Assembly (NCBI RefSeq): GCF_017355915.2
Contig: NZ_JAFEUV020000010.1
Coordinates: forward strand, 124,001-188,000
DNA: 64,000 nt
Source: Telluribacter roseus
Lineage (GTDB): Bacteria > Bacteroidota > Bacteroidia > Cytophagales > Spirosomataceae
Direction of reading: 5' to 3'
Positions within the stretch are counted from its first letter, which is position 1, and every line of letters starts with the position of its first letter. Under the pieces are notes generated by a model. The model saw only the letters and a list, made by a program, of their open reading frames with translations. It searched no databases and was not told where the DNA came from. A program made the position numbers and the translations under genes. Below, piece after piece: positions 25,720 to 34,461 of the stretch.

Positions 25720-27282
25720 TTAGTTCTTATGTTGATTGCGGCTGGCCTCGTGACTGGATACCCAATCGAGCGAAGAGATGGCGGCAGCCAGGGACAATTC
25801 GCCCGCCGCCACCACTCCGGCCATGATCTCAGCCAGTTTATTAGCCTGGCCGGCTCCGTAGCAACCCATCAGCTCGAGGCATTCGCGCTGGGTAGGCAGA
25901 CCGGTACCTCCACCGTACGTCCCCACGACCAGCGAGGGCAGCGTAACAGAGGCATATAAAGTACCATCCTGCATTAGCTCGGAGTAGGTAATGGCCGCCG
26001 ACGATTCGGCCAGACAAGCCACATCCTGCCCGGTGGCTATAAACATCGCCGCCAGGCCATTGACCGAATGCAGGCCGTTGTTGTTGGTGCCCGACAGCCA
26101 CGCCCCTACGTTGCCGATACGCGCGTGTCGATCCAGTGTTTGGGGTTCCACCTGCATCTCCCGTACCAGCAAGTCACGCGGGATCCGTATTTCGGCCGTT
26201 ACGCGACGGCCCCTTGTTTTGAGAACATTGATCTGCGAGGGCTTCTTATCGGTAGCCATGTTGGATTCGAGGTAGAAGTGCTCGATGCCCTCGTAGTGGT
26301 GCAGGATCCAGTTGCAGGCGGCTAGTGTCGCCTTACTAACCATGTTCTGCCCGGCGGCATCACCGGTCGAAAACCCAAACCGCAGAAAAGCCAGCCTGCC
26401 ATTAAGGTAGCTATCGACGTAGCGGAGTCTGGCGTAGTTGGAGGTTACTTCCGCTTCAAATCGCAGCTCATCCTGGTGCTCCTCAACCCATTGTACAAAG
26501 TCACGCGCAGCCCGGGCGTCGGCCAACTGAAACACCGGGGCCCGCTGCATCCCCTCATCCTGTACTGTACAGGTCACTCCTCCACATTTATTGATCAGTT
26601 TCATGCCCCGGTTGTAAGAGGCTACCAGGGTACCTTCAGTCGTCGCCATCGGTATAAGATACTCCCCCTGCGCATACTCCCCGTTCACCAGCAGGGGCCC
26701 CGCCAGTCCTATGGGTACCTGGGCCACTCCTACGAAGTTTTCGCAATGGCCTTTAACCAGGCCTGCCCCAAAGGAGTAGTGGGTAAGGTGCTCAGGCTGG
26801 GTCTTGGTGAAGTCCCGCATGTACTGCTGCCGCTGGCTGATGGCCTCCGTTGAATAGTCATTGACCGAATCGCGGGGAATCCCTACCACCGGCTCCTGCT
26901 CCGACTGCATAGTTTGCAGCTCGTCCTCTACTTTCAGCGTTAGGGCACCAAAGGGCTCCGTGTAGAGCGCAATTTCCAGGGTATGCACTCCTTCCGGCAA
27001 CTGCGCTCCTGTAGCCCGCACCAGCACCGACTGCCGTAGTGGGAAGGCAAGCGGTTGGTCCTTTGTAATAGCACTAACCGGTATCATTACTCCCTCGTCT
27101 GTTTCCAGCGTAAATACCTCAGCCGGGTGCTCCTGTCCATCAATGGAGGCACGTTGCAATCCGGTGAAGCGGGCATCTGCCAGCCGGTTTTTCAGAGAGA
27201 ACGAAAAACCATCTGGCGTATTACGAAGACTATTGCGGGTATAGAGTTGCTTTACCAGTACATTCGGAAGAAATTTGAACAT
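25720..27282 (-). CDS. Hydroxymethylglutaryl-CoA reductase with N-terminal extension
   Basis: The catalytic part (about residues 150-515) is an HMG-CoA reductase, which makes mevalonate from HMG-CoA in the isoprenoid pathway. ENFVGVAQVPIGLAGPL and MATTEGTLVAS carry the catalytic Glu, TDKKPSQIN the Lys, GDAAGQNMVS the substrate loop, GTYGGGTGLPTQ the cofactor region, and SSHEASR near the end the catalytic His. The motif order resembles class I enzymes. Residues 1-140 form an extra domain, predicted beta-rich, absent from compact bacterial reductases; its role is unknown. No other mevalonate pathway gene is in the window. Confidence 0.92.
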   Translation of the reverse strand: MFKFLPNVLVKQLYTRNSLRNTPDGFSFSLKNRLADARFTGLQRASIDGQEHPAEVFTLETDEGVMIPVSAITKDQPLAFPLRQSVLVRATGAQLPEGVHTLEIALYTEPFGALTLKVEDELQTMQSEQEPVVGIPRDSVNDYSTEAISQRQQYMRDFTKTQPEHLTHYSFGAGLVKGHCENFVGVAQVPIGLAGPLLVNGEYAQGEYLIPMATTEGTLVASYNRGMKLINKCGGVTCTVQDEGMQRAPVFQLADARAARDFVQWVEEHQDELRFEAEVTSNYARLRYVDSYLNGRLAFLRFGFSTGDAAGQNMVSKATLAACNWILHHYEGIEHFYLESNMATDKKPSQINVLKTRGRRVTAEIRIPRDLLVREMQVEPQTLDRHARIGNVGAWLSGTNNNGLHSVNGLAAMFIATGQDVACLAESSAAITYSELMQDGTLYASVTLPSLVVGTYGGGTGLPTQRECLELMGCYGAGQANKLAEIMAGVVAAGELSLAAAISSLDWVSSHEASRNQHKN

Positions 27283-27364
27283 GAACTGAGGGGTAAGGTT
27301 AGATAGGTATAACCCTTCTGCCTGAACTTAGTTTATCAGGTACTATCAATCGGCCCGACACATT

Positions 27365-28114
27365 GTGACCCTTGTTTCTATCATAATACCTACTTTGAAT
27401 GAGGAGGACACGCTGCCCCGTACGCTACGCCTGATCCGGCAGCTATCTCCGGCTCCCTATGAGGTAATCGTGGCTGATGGAGGCAGTACCGACCGTACTA
27501 TGGAGCGAGTGATGGCGGAACAGCGCACAATGCCCTACTTGAAGCTGGTACAGTCGGAGGTAGCCTGCCGCGCTACCCAGATGAACCGGGGTGCCCGTGC
27601 CGCTACCGGCGACCTGCTCTGCTTCCTCCACGCCGACACCTCCCTACCCGACGATGCCCTGCTGGTCATCCGGCAGACCCTGGCCAATCCACGAACGGCG
27701 GCCGGAGGTTTTATATCGCTGATGCGTGGGCCGCTCCGAACCTGCTGGCTTACTTCCTTCCACAACTATATCAAAAGCTACTACGCCCCTCTGCTGTTCC
27801 GGCCCCACCTGTTCTTCTTCAAGGGCGCCCGGCTGCTGTTTGGCGACCAGGTCATCTTTTGTCGTCGCGACCAGTTCCTGGCCTGCGGTGGTTATACCGA
27901 TGGCCTCCCCATCATGGAAGAAGCCGACCTGATGCTCAAGCTGGTACAGTACGGCCGTATCCGGCAGGTCAACCGGGTGGTGGAGTCGTCGGACCGGCGG
28001 GTAGCTAAGTGGGGCTTCTGGCGGGCCAATGCTATATACCTGTACATAGGGTTCCTGTGGGGAGTGGGGTACTCGCCGGAAAAGCTGAAAAGACTGTACG
28101 CTGACATCCGGTAA
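27365..28114 (+). CDS. GT2 family glycosyltransferase (TIGR04283-type)
   Basis: The 249-residue product is a small GT-A fold glycosyltransferase. The start is a GTG at 27365. SIIIPTLNEEDTLPRTL at the N-terminus, VADGGSTDRT, LCFLHADTSLP (the DxD-like site) and GDQVIFCRRD are typical of the TIGR04283 group, which is annotated as transferring sugars near photosystem or lipid biosynthesis genes in other bacteria. Donor and acceptor cannot be predicted. It is divergent from the HMG-CoA reductase and nearly abuts the convergent VKOR-like gene (4 bases between stops). Confidence 0.88.
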   Translation: MTLVSIIIPTLNEEDTLPRTLRLIRQLSPAPYEVIVADGGSTDRTMERVMAEQRTMPYLKLVQSEVACRATQMNRGARAATGDLLCFLHADTSLPDDALLVIRQTLANPRTAAGGFISLMRGPLRTCWLTSFHNYIKSYYAPLLFRPHLFFFKGARLLFGDQVIFCRRDQFLACGGYTDGLPIMEEADLMLKLVQYGRIRQVNRVVESSDRRVAKWGFWRANAIYLYIGFLWGVGYSPEKLKRLYADIR

Positions 28115-28118
28115 GCGG

Positions 28119-28604
28119 CTACCTGCTGGCCCGGTAGAGATCAAGCAGCGGCTTGACCGATACAAAGTTGATCAGAGCACCCGCAACACAGTACAGACAT
28201 ACTTTTTTCTGCACTTTAGCCATATTGTAGAGGTAATGAGCACCACCGGCAGCCTGACCCAGTATTATACTCCCCATAAGCAGATCAAAGTACCTGGAGT
28301 ATCGGGTCTGACGCGTAGCCGCCGTAGCCAGTAGTACCGTAGCCGCATACATCAACAGGCTAATGGGGGCATCGGGTATGCCCAGCAGTACAGCATCTTT
28401 TGAAGAGTTTACCTTTTCGGAATCGAATACCTCCCCGGGAAGGTCGGGCATGTGCTTGATATAGCCCAACTGGTAGAGCGAAATGAAGCTGAAATCTACC
28501 AGACCGGTAGCGGCCAGCGCCGCTATTTTACGTCGGCTTTCAACGGCCTCGCTCCGGTCGTCACGTATCTCGTCTATAACAGACCTGTCCTCAGTAGTTA
28601 TCAT
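28119..28604 (-). CDS. VKOR-like membrane protein with a single CxxC
   Basis: The 161-residue protein looks like the vitamin K epoxide reductase family: four or five hydrophobic helices, FDSEKVNSSKDAVLLGIPDA in the loop after helix 1, and KVCLYC with Cys136 and Cys139 before the last helix. The family passes electrons from disulphide formation to a quinone. The two loop cysteines of canonical VKORs are absent here (the loop reads GEVFDSEKVN), and there is no thioredoxin fusion. It may be an oxidoreductase of altered type. It is downstream of the HAD hydrolase gene on the same strand. Confidence 0.8.
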   Translation of the reverse strand: MITTEDRSVIDEIRDDRSEAVESRRKIAALAATGLVDFSFISLYQLGYIKHMPDLPGEVFDSEKVNSSKDAVLLGIPDAPISLLMYAATVLLATAATRQTRYSRYFDLLMGSIILGQAAGGAHYLYNMAKVQKKVCLYCVAGALINFVSVKPLLDLYRASR

Positions 28605-28687
28605 CTGTCTAATGGTTAGTGGATATAGGTGTAGTACTATTGTCTTAACCAGCCCAGTATGACTTTGTTTAGTGGGCGCTCTGCTCC

Positions 28688-29377
28688 TTACATCCTGGTG
28701 AGCTTCTCCGCCAGATCTACCAGACTTACCCCAACCAGCTGCGGCTCAGGCGCCAGCGGGTACAGAGTTTTGCCCGGCCGGGCTATGAAAGCCGCCTGCA
28801 GTCCCGCCCGCAGTGCTCCCGTAATATCCCAGCCGTGGGCCGCGATAAGCATAGCTTCCGAAGGCTTTACCCCCAGGGCATTGGCAGCGTACCAGTACGG
28901 GTCCGGGGCGGGCTTAAACTTCTTGACGGAATCAACCGAGAAAAGAAAATCAAAATAGCCGGCTAGTCCGGCGGCCCCCATTTGCTGCTCCAGGGCTTCG
29001 TCAGCCCCGTTGGTCAGGGCAACCAGCAGGAAGCCGGCTTCCCGGAGCATGGTAAGGCCGGGCTCTACATCCGGATGCGGAGGTAATTGCCGGATCATCC
29101 CCAGTAGCTCCTGCGCTTCCTGATCCGGTACTCTGATTCCGTAGATATCTTCCACCATCTCAAAAGTAGCCTGACCGATTTCACCAAAACTGTGGTACTG
29201 GTTGGTGACGTTTTCGACCAGGGAGTACTGCAGCATCAGGGTAAACCAATGCGTGAACGCAAACTCATTACCGATGGCCGCATTCATCCTGCTCTTCATC
29301 TCACTGAGGTCCAGGAGTGTTTCGTTAACATCGAACAGCAGTAGTTTGGGCTTGGTACGGAGCTGGTCAGCAGGCAT
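28688..29377 (-). CDS. Haloacid dehalogenase type II-like HAD hydrolase
   Basis: The 229-residue product is a HAD-superfamily hydrolase of the haloacid dehalogenase type II group. Nucleophile Asp16 is in LLFDVNETLLDL, motif II is LVALTNG, the motif III lysine is in KKFKPAPDPY, and AAHGWDITGALRAG is the motif IV region. The sequence MLQYSLVENV matches the cap domain. It may dehalogenate 2-haloacids or be a phosphatase; sequence alone does not decide. It may be co-transcribed with the VKOR-like gene 83 bases downstream. Confidence 0.87.
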   Translation of the reverse strand: MPADQLRTKPKLLLFDVNETLLDLSEMKSRMNAAIGNEFAFTHWFTLMLQYSLVENVTNQYHSFGEIGQATFEMVEDIYGIRVPDQEAQELLGMIRQLPPHPDVEPGLTMLREAGFLLVALTNGADEALEQQMGAAGLAGYFDFLFSVDSVKKFKPAPDPYWYAANALGVKPSEAMLIAAHGWDITGALRAGLQAAFIARPGKTLYPLAPEPQLVGVSLVDLAEKLTRM

Positions 29378-29681
29378 GGGTCAATAGGTAAAGAGTGAAC
29401 AACCAATTGTAAGCGGAACTACCTTTAGGGTAAATCCGCCAGATGATAAACCTCCTGCCATTCGATAAGTTTTAGGTCCGGACACAAAAAAGAGAGTACT
29501 TACCTGGAAGTACTTTTACAGATTGGTAGTACTATTAGACTGCGAAGTCAGGCAGTGGTAGGTACCCGGATCAGTTGGAAGCCTTTGCCGTAGAGCTGAT
29601 CCTATTTGGTAGTGTAAGTATTCCGCTGGTGATTCAGGCGGTACTGAACCTGCGGTGTAGCGGCCGTTATAAAGCTACTCC
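29378..29681. other. Spacer with no supported gene
   Basis: About 300 bases between the HAD gene and the terminator that follows. A stop-free stretch of about 75 codons exists on the plus strand from 29539, but it has no recognisable similarity and no ATG near its start. Confidence 0.4.
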
Positions 29682-29719
29682 TCAAAACAAAAGCCTACCC
29701 GCCGGAGCGGATAGGCTTA
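29682..29719 (-). terminator. Intrinsic terminator for the small gene at 29744
   Basis: Read on the minus strand, AAGCCTATCCGC / GCGGGTAGGCTT forms a near-perfect stem around a four-base loop and is followed by TTTGTTTTG. Confidence 0.8.
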
Positions 29720-29743
29720 CATTATTACGTAACATAATGGCTA

Positions 29744-29986
29744 CTAAGCCAATTCCATTGTTTCTTTAACTACGGCGCAGTGTTCGTACATTTCGAGTTC
29801 TTCGAAGTACTCAAGGTACCAGGGCAGGGTCTCTCTGTCCAGGGTTTTACATTTTTCACGAAAGCTGTCCATCGCCGAAACGGGTAAAGATTTTCTAACG
29901 TACTGGTCAACTCTTTCGGAGGCTTCATTTACACCCTGGATAGCCCCAAACAGCTTATCCAACGGATTGGAGGGATCTTTATGCAT
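29744..29986 (-). CDS. Small hypothetical cytoplasmic protein, 80 residues
   Basis: I do not recognise this family. I chose the ATG at 29986 because it follows an A/G-rich stretch and drops ten upstream residues that are not coding-like. The protein is acidic in its C-terminal half, helical, with no signal or membrane segment; a short motif LPWYLEYFEELEMYEHCAVV lies near the C-terminus. It has its own terminator and no operon partner, which argues that it is a real gene. Confidence 0.65.
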   Translation of the reverse strand: MHKDPSNPLDKLFGAIQGVNEASERVDQYVRKSLPVSAMDSFREKCKTLDRETLPWYLEYFEELEMYEHCAVVKETMELA

Positions 29987-30143
29987 TCTTCTTTCTTTTA
30001 GGAGGTTTACAATCAAATATAAACAAACTACCTTACAACTTTACTGCCAAACCCAACAAGTCCACTATTTTATTTTGCAGTTTCGCTAATATGCAGTTGG
30101 ACCTACAAAACGATGTAAGGTTTAATCTGGTATTCTACTATTA

Positions 30144-30177
30144 TAAAAAAAAAGCGGGACAACCCTTTTGTCCCGCC
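30144..30177 (-). terminator. Intrinsic terminator of the SnoaL/GNAT/nitrilase operon
   Basis: On the minus strand GCGGGACAA / TTGTCCCGC form a 9-bp stem followed by a run of nine T. Confidence 0.9.
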
Positions 30178-30199
30178 CCTGTAAATTAGATGTTTGTTT

Positions 30200-31099
30200 C
30201 TATACCTCCCGCCTCACGACCTCAACCGACTCATCCACAAATCCGGTAGCCAATCGTTGGTGGTCTTTGTAGTTAAAGACCTGCCCGTCCTGCCGCACCG
30301 ACTCAATCTGTTTGAAATCAAGAGTCTGTACCAGCCAGCCGGCTTTCTGAGGTGTATGCGTACTGATGATGCCTTCTTCGGGCATATCCTTATCGGGTGT
30401 ACAGTAGAAGGCCGCAAATCCGTAGTTGATATCCACGGCGGGCGACCAGGGGGCATCACCAATTGTCTGCGATACTACCGTATAAGCCTGGTGTTCCAAA
30501 GCGCGGGCTCTGGCACCTACATGTACCCGGGTGGAGCCGCGCAGGGTTTCGGTACAGCTGGGGGCCAGTATCAGCGACGCTCCCGCCGCACTCAGCCACT
30601 GTGAGCCCAGCGAAAACTCCACGTCGTAGCAGATCTGGATACCAAAGCTACCCCAGGGCGCATCAAAAAGTGTCAGCTTCTTGGGACCGCTCTGTACGCC
30701 CCACTGCTCGTTTTCGAAGCGGGTCATAAAGAACTTGTCCTGGTAGCCTACCATACCCTTGGGTGAGAATACATAAGCGCGGTTAAGTATATTACCTTCT
30801 TCCAGTACGGGCAGCGTAGGAGCCACAATAACGAGATTGTATTGCCGGGCCAGGTCAGCAAACACCGCACAGAAATCATCTTTCAGCGCATTGAGCTCAC
30901 GTACCTGACGGCGCAGGTCTTCCCGCACTTCCAGCTCAAAAAGGCTGACCAGCTCCATAGAGCCATACTCCGGAAACAGCACCAGCTGGGCCTGCTGCCG
31001 GACCGCATCCACTACCCACTCCTCTATGTGGTTACGCCAGTCGGCAAATGTTTTATGTTCGGTTATTGGATATTGCGCTGCCGCAATGGTTACTTTCAT
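30200..31099 (-). CDS. Carbon-nitrogen hydrolase (nitrilase superfamily)
   Basis: The 299-residue enzyme has the nitrilase catalytic triad: Glu44 in LVLFPEYGS, Lys122 in YQDKFFMTRFE and Cys157 in IQICYDVEF. It would cleave a C-N bond in an amide. The Nit10-like GNAT-linked branch of this superfamily is often next to or fused with an acetyltransferase, and here a GNAT gene lies directly upstream. Substrate is unknown. It ends in a strong terminator and is the last gene of a three-gene operon. Confidence 0.9.
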   Translation of the reverse strand: MKVTIAAAQYPITEHKTFADWRNHIEEWVVDAVRQQAQLVLFPEYGSMELVSLFELEVREDLRRQVRELNALKDDFCAVFADLARQYNLVIVAPTLPVLEEGNILNRAYVFSPKGMVGYQDKFFMTRFENEQWGVQSGPKKLTLFDAPWGSFGIQICYDVEFSLGSQWLSAAGASLILAPSCTETLRGSTRVHVGARARALEHQAYTVVSQTIGDAPWSPAVDINYGFAAFYCTPDKDMPEEGIISTHTPQKAGWLVQTLDFKQIESVRQDGQVFNYKDHQRLATGFVDESVEVVRREV

Positions 31100-31137
31100 C
31101 TCGTATATTTATCTTTTACAGTACTACACCAATCATT

Positions 31138-31743
31138 TTAAAGATCACGCAGCCAGAACGTCATCGTCTTGGGCGTCGATTCCGACTCGCCTATATCGGG
31201 CCAGTCGAGGGTAGCTTGTAGCGATGGCTCCTTGCGGTAGCCCCGCTTCTGCCAAAAGGCGTCGTTGGTCCGGTAATGGGCCGGCCGGTTGGGGTGATTT
31301 TCGTCCCGCTCTACCGCACAGAAACACGTAGTACGGTAGGTTCCCAGCCTTCGGGCATAGGCTTCGCGCTCATCAAAGAAGCGGTGTCCCAGCCCCAGTC
31401 CTCTATACGCAGGCAACAACAGACTTTCTCCAAAATAAAAAATAGAGTTCAGGTCATAACCAGACTCTGTAAAAGGGGCCTGCAGCTCCGGCATTTCGTC
31501 ACGCAGGGGCAGACAGGTAGTTGCTCCGACCATCTTCACTCCATCATATACGGCAAACAGCATCGACTGCTCCGACTTTACGTAGGTCTGCAGGTACTTC
31601 TTTTCGTATTCGACCGAGCCTTCGTAGAGGTACGGAAAATCGTGAAATACCGCGATGCGCAACTCGGCCAGCGGGTCGAATACCTCCGCTATGGCCGGTC
31701 CCTCTTTAGTAATGTAATGGAGTGATTCTCTGGAAACCGACAT
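31138..31743 (-). CDS. GNAT family acetyltransferase
   Basis: The 201-residue product carries the acetyl-CoA loop LLLPAYRGLGLGHRFFDEREA in the middle and aromatic strands on both sides, typical of GNAT enzymes. Acceptor is unknown. It overlaps the stop of the SnoaL-like gene by one base (TAATG) and precedes the nitrilase gene by 38 bases, so the three are one transcript. In other bacteria this pair can be one fused protein, which suggests joint action on the same substrate; that is inference. Confidence 0.88.
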   Translation of the reverse strand: MSVSRESLHYITKEGPAIAEVFDPLAELRIAVFHDFPYLYEGSVEYEKKYLQTYVKSEQSMLFAVYDGVKMVGATTCLPLRDEMPELQAPFTESGYDLNSIFYFGESLLLPAYRGLGLGHRFFDEREAYARRLGTYRTTCFCAVERDENHPNRPAHYRTNDAFWQKRGYRKEPSLQATLDWPDIGESESTPKTMTFWLRDL

Positions 31744-32144
31744 TATTCCGAAACCAGTTGAATCCAGTGCGTCAGGTTGTAGTAGGTAGTTACGCGACTG
31801 ATCTTTCCGTCTGTTACTTCCAGAAATGCCGCCGCGGGTAGTACATACTTCTGGCCATGTGCAGCGGGTAGCCCTTCCTCAGCCTTCTTGTAGGTACCAT
31901 TTACCACGAACTCAGCGGCCACGCGGTTCCCGTCAGGCTCCGTCATAAACACCATGTCCGTCAGGGTTTCGGCGTAGCTTTCGTCCATGTGGCGCATAAA
32001 CTCCGTGAATTTTTCGATGCCAATGCGAGGCTCACCCTGGTTAGGCTCATGGCGAATATCCGGGTGCACCAGTGCCAGCATTCCGTCCCAATCCTGACGA
32101 TTAAAAGCGTCGTAGTAGTTTTTTACAATAGCTAAAGCGGTCAT
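31743..32144 (-). CDS. SnoaL-like/NTF2-fold protein
   Basis: The 133-residue product is an NTF2-like/SnoaL protein: VKNYYDAFNRQDWDGMLALV at the N-terminus, HPDIRHEPNQG and the closing VTTYYNLTHWIQLV are typical. The fold serves isomerases, hydrolases and binding proteins; the catalytic residues cannot be matched with a known enzyme. It is the first gene of the operon with the GNAT and nitrilase genes. Confidence 0.85.
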   Translation of the reverse strand: MTALAIVKNYYDAFNRQDWDGMLALVHPDIRHEPNQGEPRIGIEKFTEFMRHMDESYAETLTDMVFMTEPDGNRVAAEFVVNGTYKKAEEGLPAAHGQKYVLPAAAFLEVTDGKISRVTTYYNLTHWIQLVSE

Positions 32145-32360
32145 TTATGATAGAGTTTATTAACTGAAAACTTAGAGTAGAACACCCCCCTGTCCAATTC
32201 GGTTCATGTATTTTTCCCCTAAACCGGGAAGTCAATCAGCGCTACTAGTATGTAGCCGGGTAGTCAACAGAGCCTGTAAAGGGTGGAACTGCGGGAAAGA
32301 GTACCCTCAGAAGCCAGTATCTGAGGGCTCCTGATCAGCCAGGTACCAAGGCTATACTGA

Positions 32361-32516
32361 TCAGTAGAAGTGATTGTCAAAAAAGGCGAATAGTACCCTT
32401 CCCAAAAATTCGAGCAGCCGTAGTGGCCCCCAAATCCTAAATCGCCGCCTGGTTTTCCGTCGGGTGCTACGCCTGGCTACCGGCCGGCGACGACGGCTTC
32501 GTTGTTGACGCTTCAT
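32361..32516 (-). CDS. Arginine-rich small protein, 51 residues
   Basis: A short frame runs from ATG 32516 to TGA 32361. The first half is extremely basic (MKRQQRSRRRRPVARR and more Arg/Lys to about residue 26); the second half is hydrophobic (LRLLEFLGRVLFAFFDNHFY). That split layout would suit a nucleic-acid- or membrane-associated peptide. The upstream 12 codons could extend it, but the short form starts just after a G/A-rich stretch. The length is near the noise level, so confidence is limited. Confidence 0.38.
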   Translation of the reverse strand: MKRQQRSRRRRPVARRSTRRKTRRRFRIWGPLRLLEFLGRVLFAFFDNHFY

Positions 32517-32927
32517 CGGACCGAAATTAGACAAATCAGCAGAGGACACCAAGCCAGAAAGTAGCGATCGGGTAGCCCGGGAGGAGCCCGACAGGACTAC
32601 CCTTTGAGAATCAATCCGCTTCTGTTTATAAAAATTTTAAGATAAAGCCATCAGGTGACCTGGTACCATTGGATAAGTACGCCAAAAGTACTAATCAGCT
32701 TTAAACACTAAAAAAAGGGCATTAGCGCCCCCTGATGCCTTCCAGTCATTCCCTTAGCCTTACCAAACCCGTTAATTTGTTAATTATGTGCCCATTATGC
32801 CACAAATCGGTATATATAAATATTTTCTTTTTTAACAGCTATCCCTTTATCTTTACGACGTGTTTGGGCTGGCTATCAAAATCTGTCATGCACCTTTACA
32901 CGTATATCCTCCTTTAAAAGAAAAGCT
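32517..32927. other. Spacer upstream of the receiver protein, nothing clear
   Basis: About 410 bases. An imperfect repeat of GGTAG and CTACC around 32570-32604 and the phrase CTGATCAG repeated at 32330-32365 are visible; neither is convincing as a site. No gene seen. Confidence 0.35.
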
Positions 32928-33350
32928 ATGATAAAGAACTTATTGCTGATTGATGATGATGAAACTACCCTTGAACTTATTAAGCTTACAGTTATACGAA
33001 ATCGATTCGCCGAGAATGTTATTACTCTGAAAAACGGCAAAGAAGGAGTTGATTACTTTCAGCAACTGGGCACCAGCCAGCAGGGTGTAGTACCGGATCT
33101 GATTTTCCTCGATATTTTTATGCCGGTTATGGATGGGTGGGATTTTCTGGATGAATTCTCGCAGAAGTACCAGTCACTTTATCCCAATACGCCGATCTGC
33201 ATACTCACCTATTCGTTAGAGCCCGAAGATCAGGAAAAAGCCAACGAATACTCCAATATTATTTACGCCTGGAACAAGCCTCTTTTCGTTGAGGATCTCG
33301 AAAATATCAAAAACCACGAAAGGCTGAAGCATCACTTTGTGTTAGCGTAA
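32928..33350 (+). CDS. Stand-alone CheY-like response regulator
   Basis: The 140-residue product is a receiver domain without an output domain: acidic pocket LIDDDE (Asp9-11), phosphoacceptor Asp62 in LIFLDIFMPVMDGW, Thr/Ser switch in CILTYSLEPED, and Lys in AWNKP near residue 117. It differs from the other stand-alone receivers of the window, which form a closer group. Such proteins pass a signal to a partner by docking. No kinase lies next to it. Confidence 0.9.
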   Translation: MIKNLLLIDDDETTLELIKLTVIRNRFAENVITLKNGKEGVDYFQQLGTSQQGVVPDLIFLDIFMPVMDGWDFLDEFSQKYQSLYPNTPICILTYSLEPEDQEKANEYSNIIYAWNKPLFVEDLENIKNHERLKHHFVLA

Positions 33351-33369
33351 CCCGAAAAGCGTAGGTTGG

Positions 33370-33394
33370 GCCTGGGGTACTTTGTACCTCAGGC
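33370..33394 (+). terminator. Hairpin after receiver gene
   Basis: GCCTGGGGTAC / GTACCTCAGGC with loop TTT begins 20 bases after the stop; only a weak T-tract follows. Confidence 0.45.
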
Positions 33395-33577
33395 TGCTCT
33401 TGTTATTGATTAAAGATTCAGGCAGGAGCCTGCTCTTGTTCCACCCACCTGGTATGAGCACACCTGCCCGCGTAGCAGGAAAGCCAGGAGGATATTGCCC
33501 AACTAAAAGCAGTTGAACGTAAGCAGTAATTGCGGACGGGTATCAGGTCCGGCGGCAGGAGCGGAAGATTAGCGCTT

Positions 33578-34009
33578 TTAATTCAGCGACTCCTTATTAA
33601 AGAAGAAATGACTACGACTACGGGTGACCTCATCCAGCACCCGATTCAAGGTTTGTACCAGTTCATTATAGTGGTCGGGCTTGACCATGTAGCCGGCAGA
33701 TCCCATGAGTTTGGTTTCGCTGACGTCACGTGTATTGGAAGAGGTGGAGTAGATCACAATAGGTACCTCTTTTAGCCGGTCAATTTTTTTTAGCTCAGCC
33801 AGGCACTGCTTCCCATCCATTCCCGGCATATTCAGGTCCAGAAAGATAACTCCCGGTCTGATACTCTGATCTACATGCAGCTTTTCGAGTGCCTTTTTCC
33901 CATTATCTTCCAGTACACACCCCAGTTCAGGATTTACGTCGTGCAGCGCCTTCTCGAACAGGTAATGTTCATCGGCATCATCATCAATAAGCAGGCAGGT
34001 AGTAGTCAT
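33578..34009 (-). CDS. Stand-alone Rcp1-like response regulator, paralogue A
   Basis: The 143-residue receiver starts at the ATG at 34009 (MTTTCLLIDDDADEH); the longer frame upstream adds 30 residues unlike the family. Phosphoacceptor Asp58 is in VIFLDLNMPGMDGKQC, the switch Ser/Thr in VIYSTSS, Lys in VKPDH. It closely matches the receivers at 46741 and 47959 (shared ALHxVNPxL near 21-29, KxIDRLKEVPIxIYSTS, SETKxxGxAGYxVKP), and all three end in a Ser followed by aromatic residues (RSHFFF here). No kinase is adjacent. It is single and divergent from the plus-strand receiver. Confidence 0.9.
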   Translation of the reverse strand: MTTTCLLIDDDADEHYLFEKALHDVNPELGCVLEDNGKKALEKLHVDQSIRPGVIFLDLNMPGMDGKQCLAELKKIDRLKEVPIVIYSTSSNTRDVSETKLMGSAGYMVKPDHYNELVQTLNRVLDEVTRSRSHFFFNKESLN

Positions 34010-34461
34010 GTGTATAGTTGTTGAGAAGTGGGGAAGGCTGTTGTTATAAATGTATAAAAAAAATACATTATAACAATGTGTATCAGCGACTTCCCACAAA
34101 ATAATTTGAGCCGGTTAGCATACCTGTACAAAGTACGCGGGTAGCCCGCTGTACCCGGGAGCCAAGTTTTGCCCTGGTGTCTATACTGACCTCGCCTGGA
34201 TTTCCGTTATTATCTACAAAAACCGCCTCTGTAAGCTGGTTTGGCCTTTTTTCCGAAAGTGTCTACGCATATAACTCTTACAGTTCCCTGCTCTTTCGGA
34301 GTGTCTGTATACATCCACCTACTACTAGACGTGCGCAGGAATAATTTGTAAATATTAAATAATTTTAATATATAACTGTAACTTATACACCACTATTGAT
34401 TATATTTACAACACTTTTTAATAACAATTATTAAGTTATTGAAAGGTGGGTAAACTAAAAG
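34010..34461. other. Spacer of about 450 bases, possible small RNA
   Basis: No gene is seen. It ends in a plus-strand terminator with no gene before it, so an untranslated transcript could arise here; see findings. Confidence 0.35.

Noticed and set aside
29539-29769. A plus-strand open frame of about 75 codons
   Set aside because: No ATG at the start, no similarity, and it runs into the terminator and end of the minus-strand gene at 29744.
32570-32604. GGTAG / CTACC inverted repeat as a terminator
   Set aside because: Only five pairs with a long loop and no T-tract.
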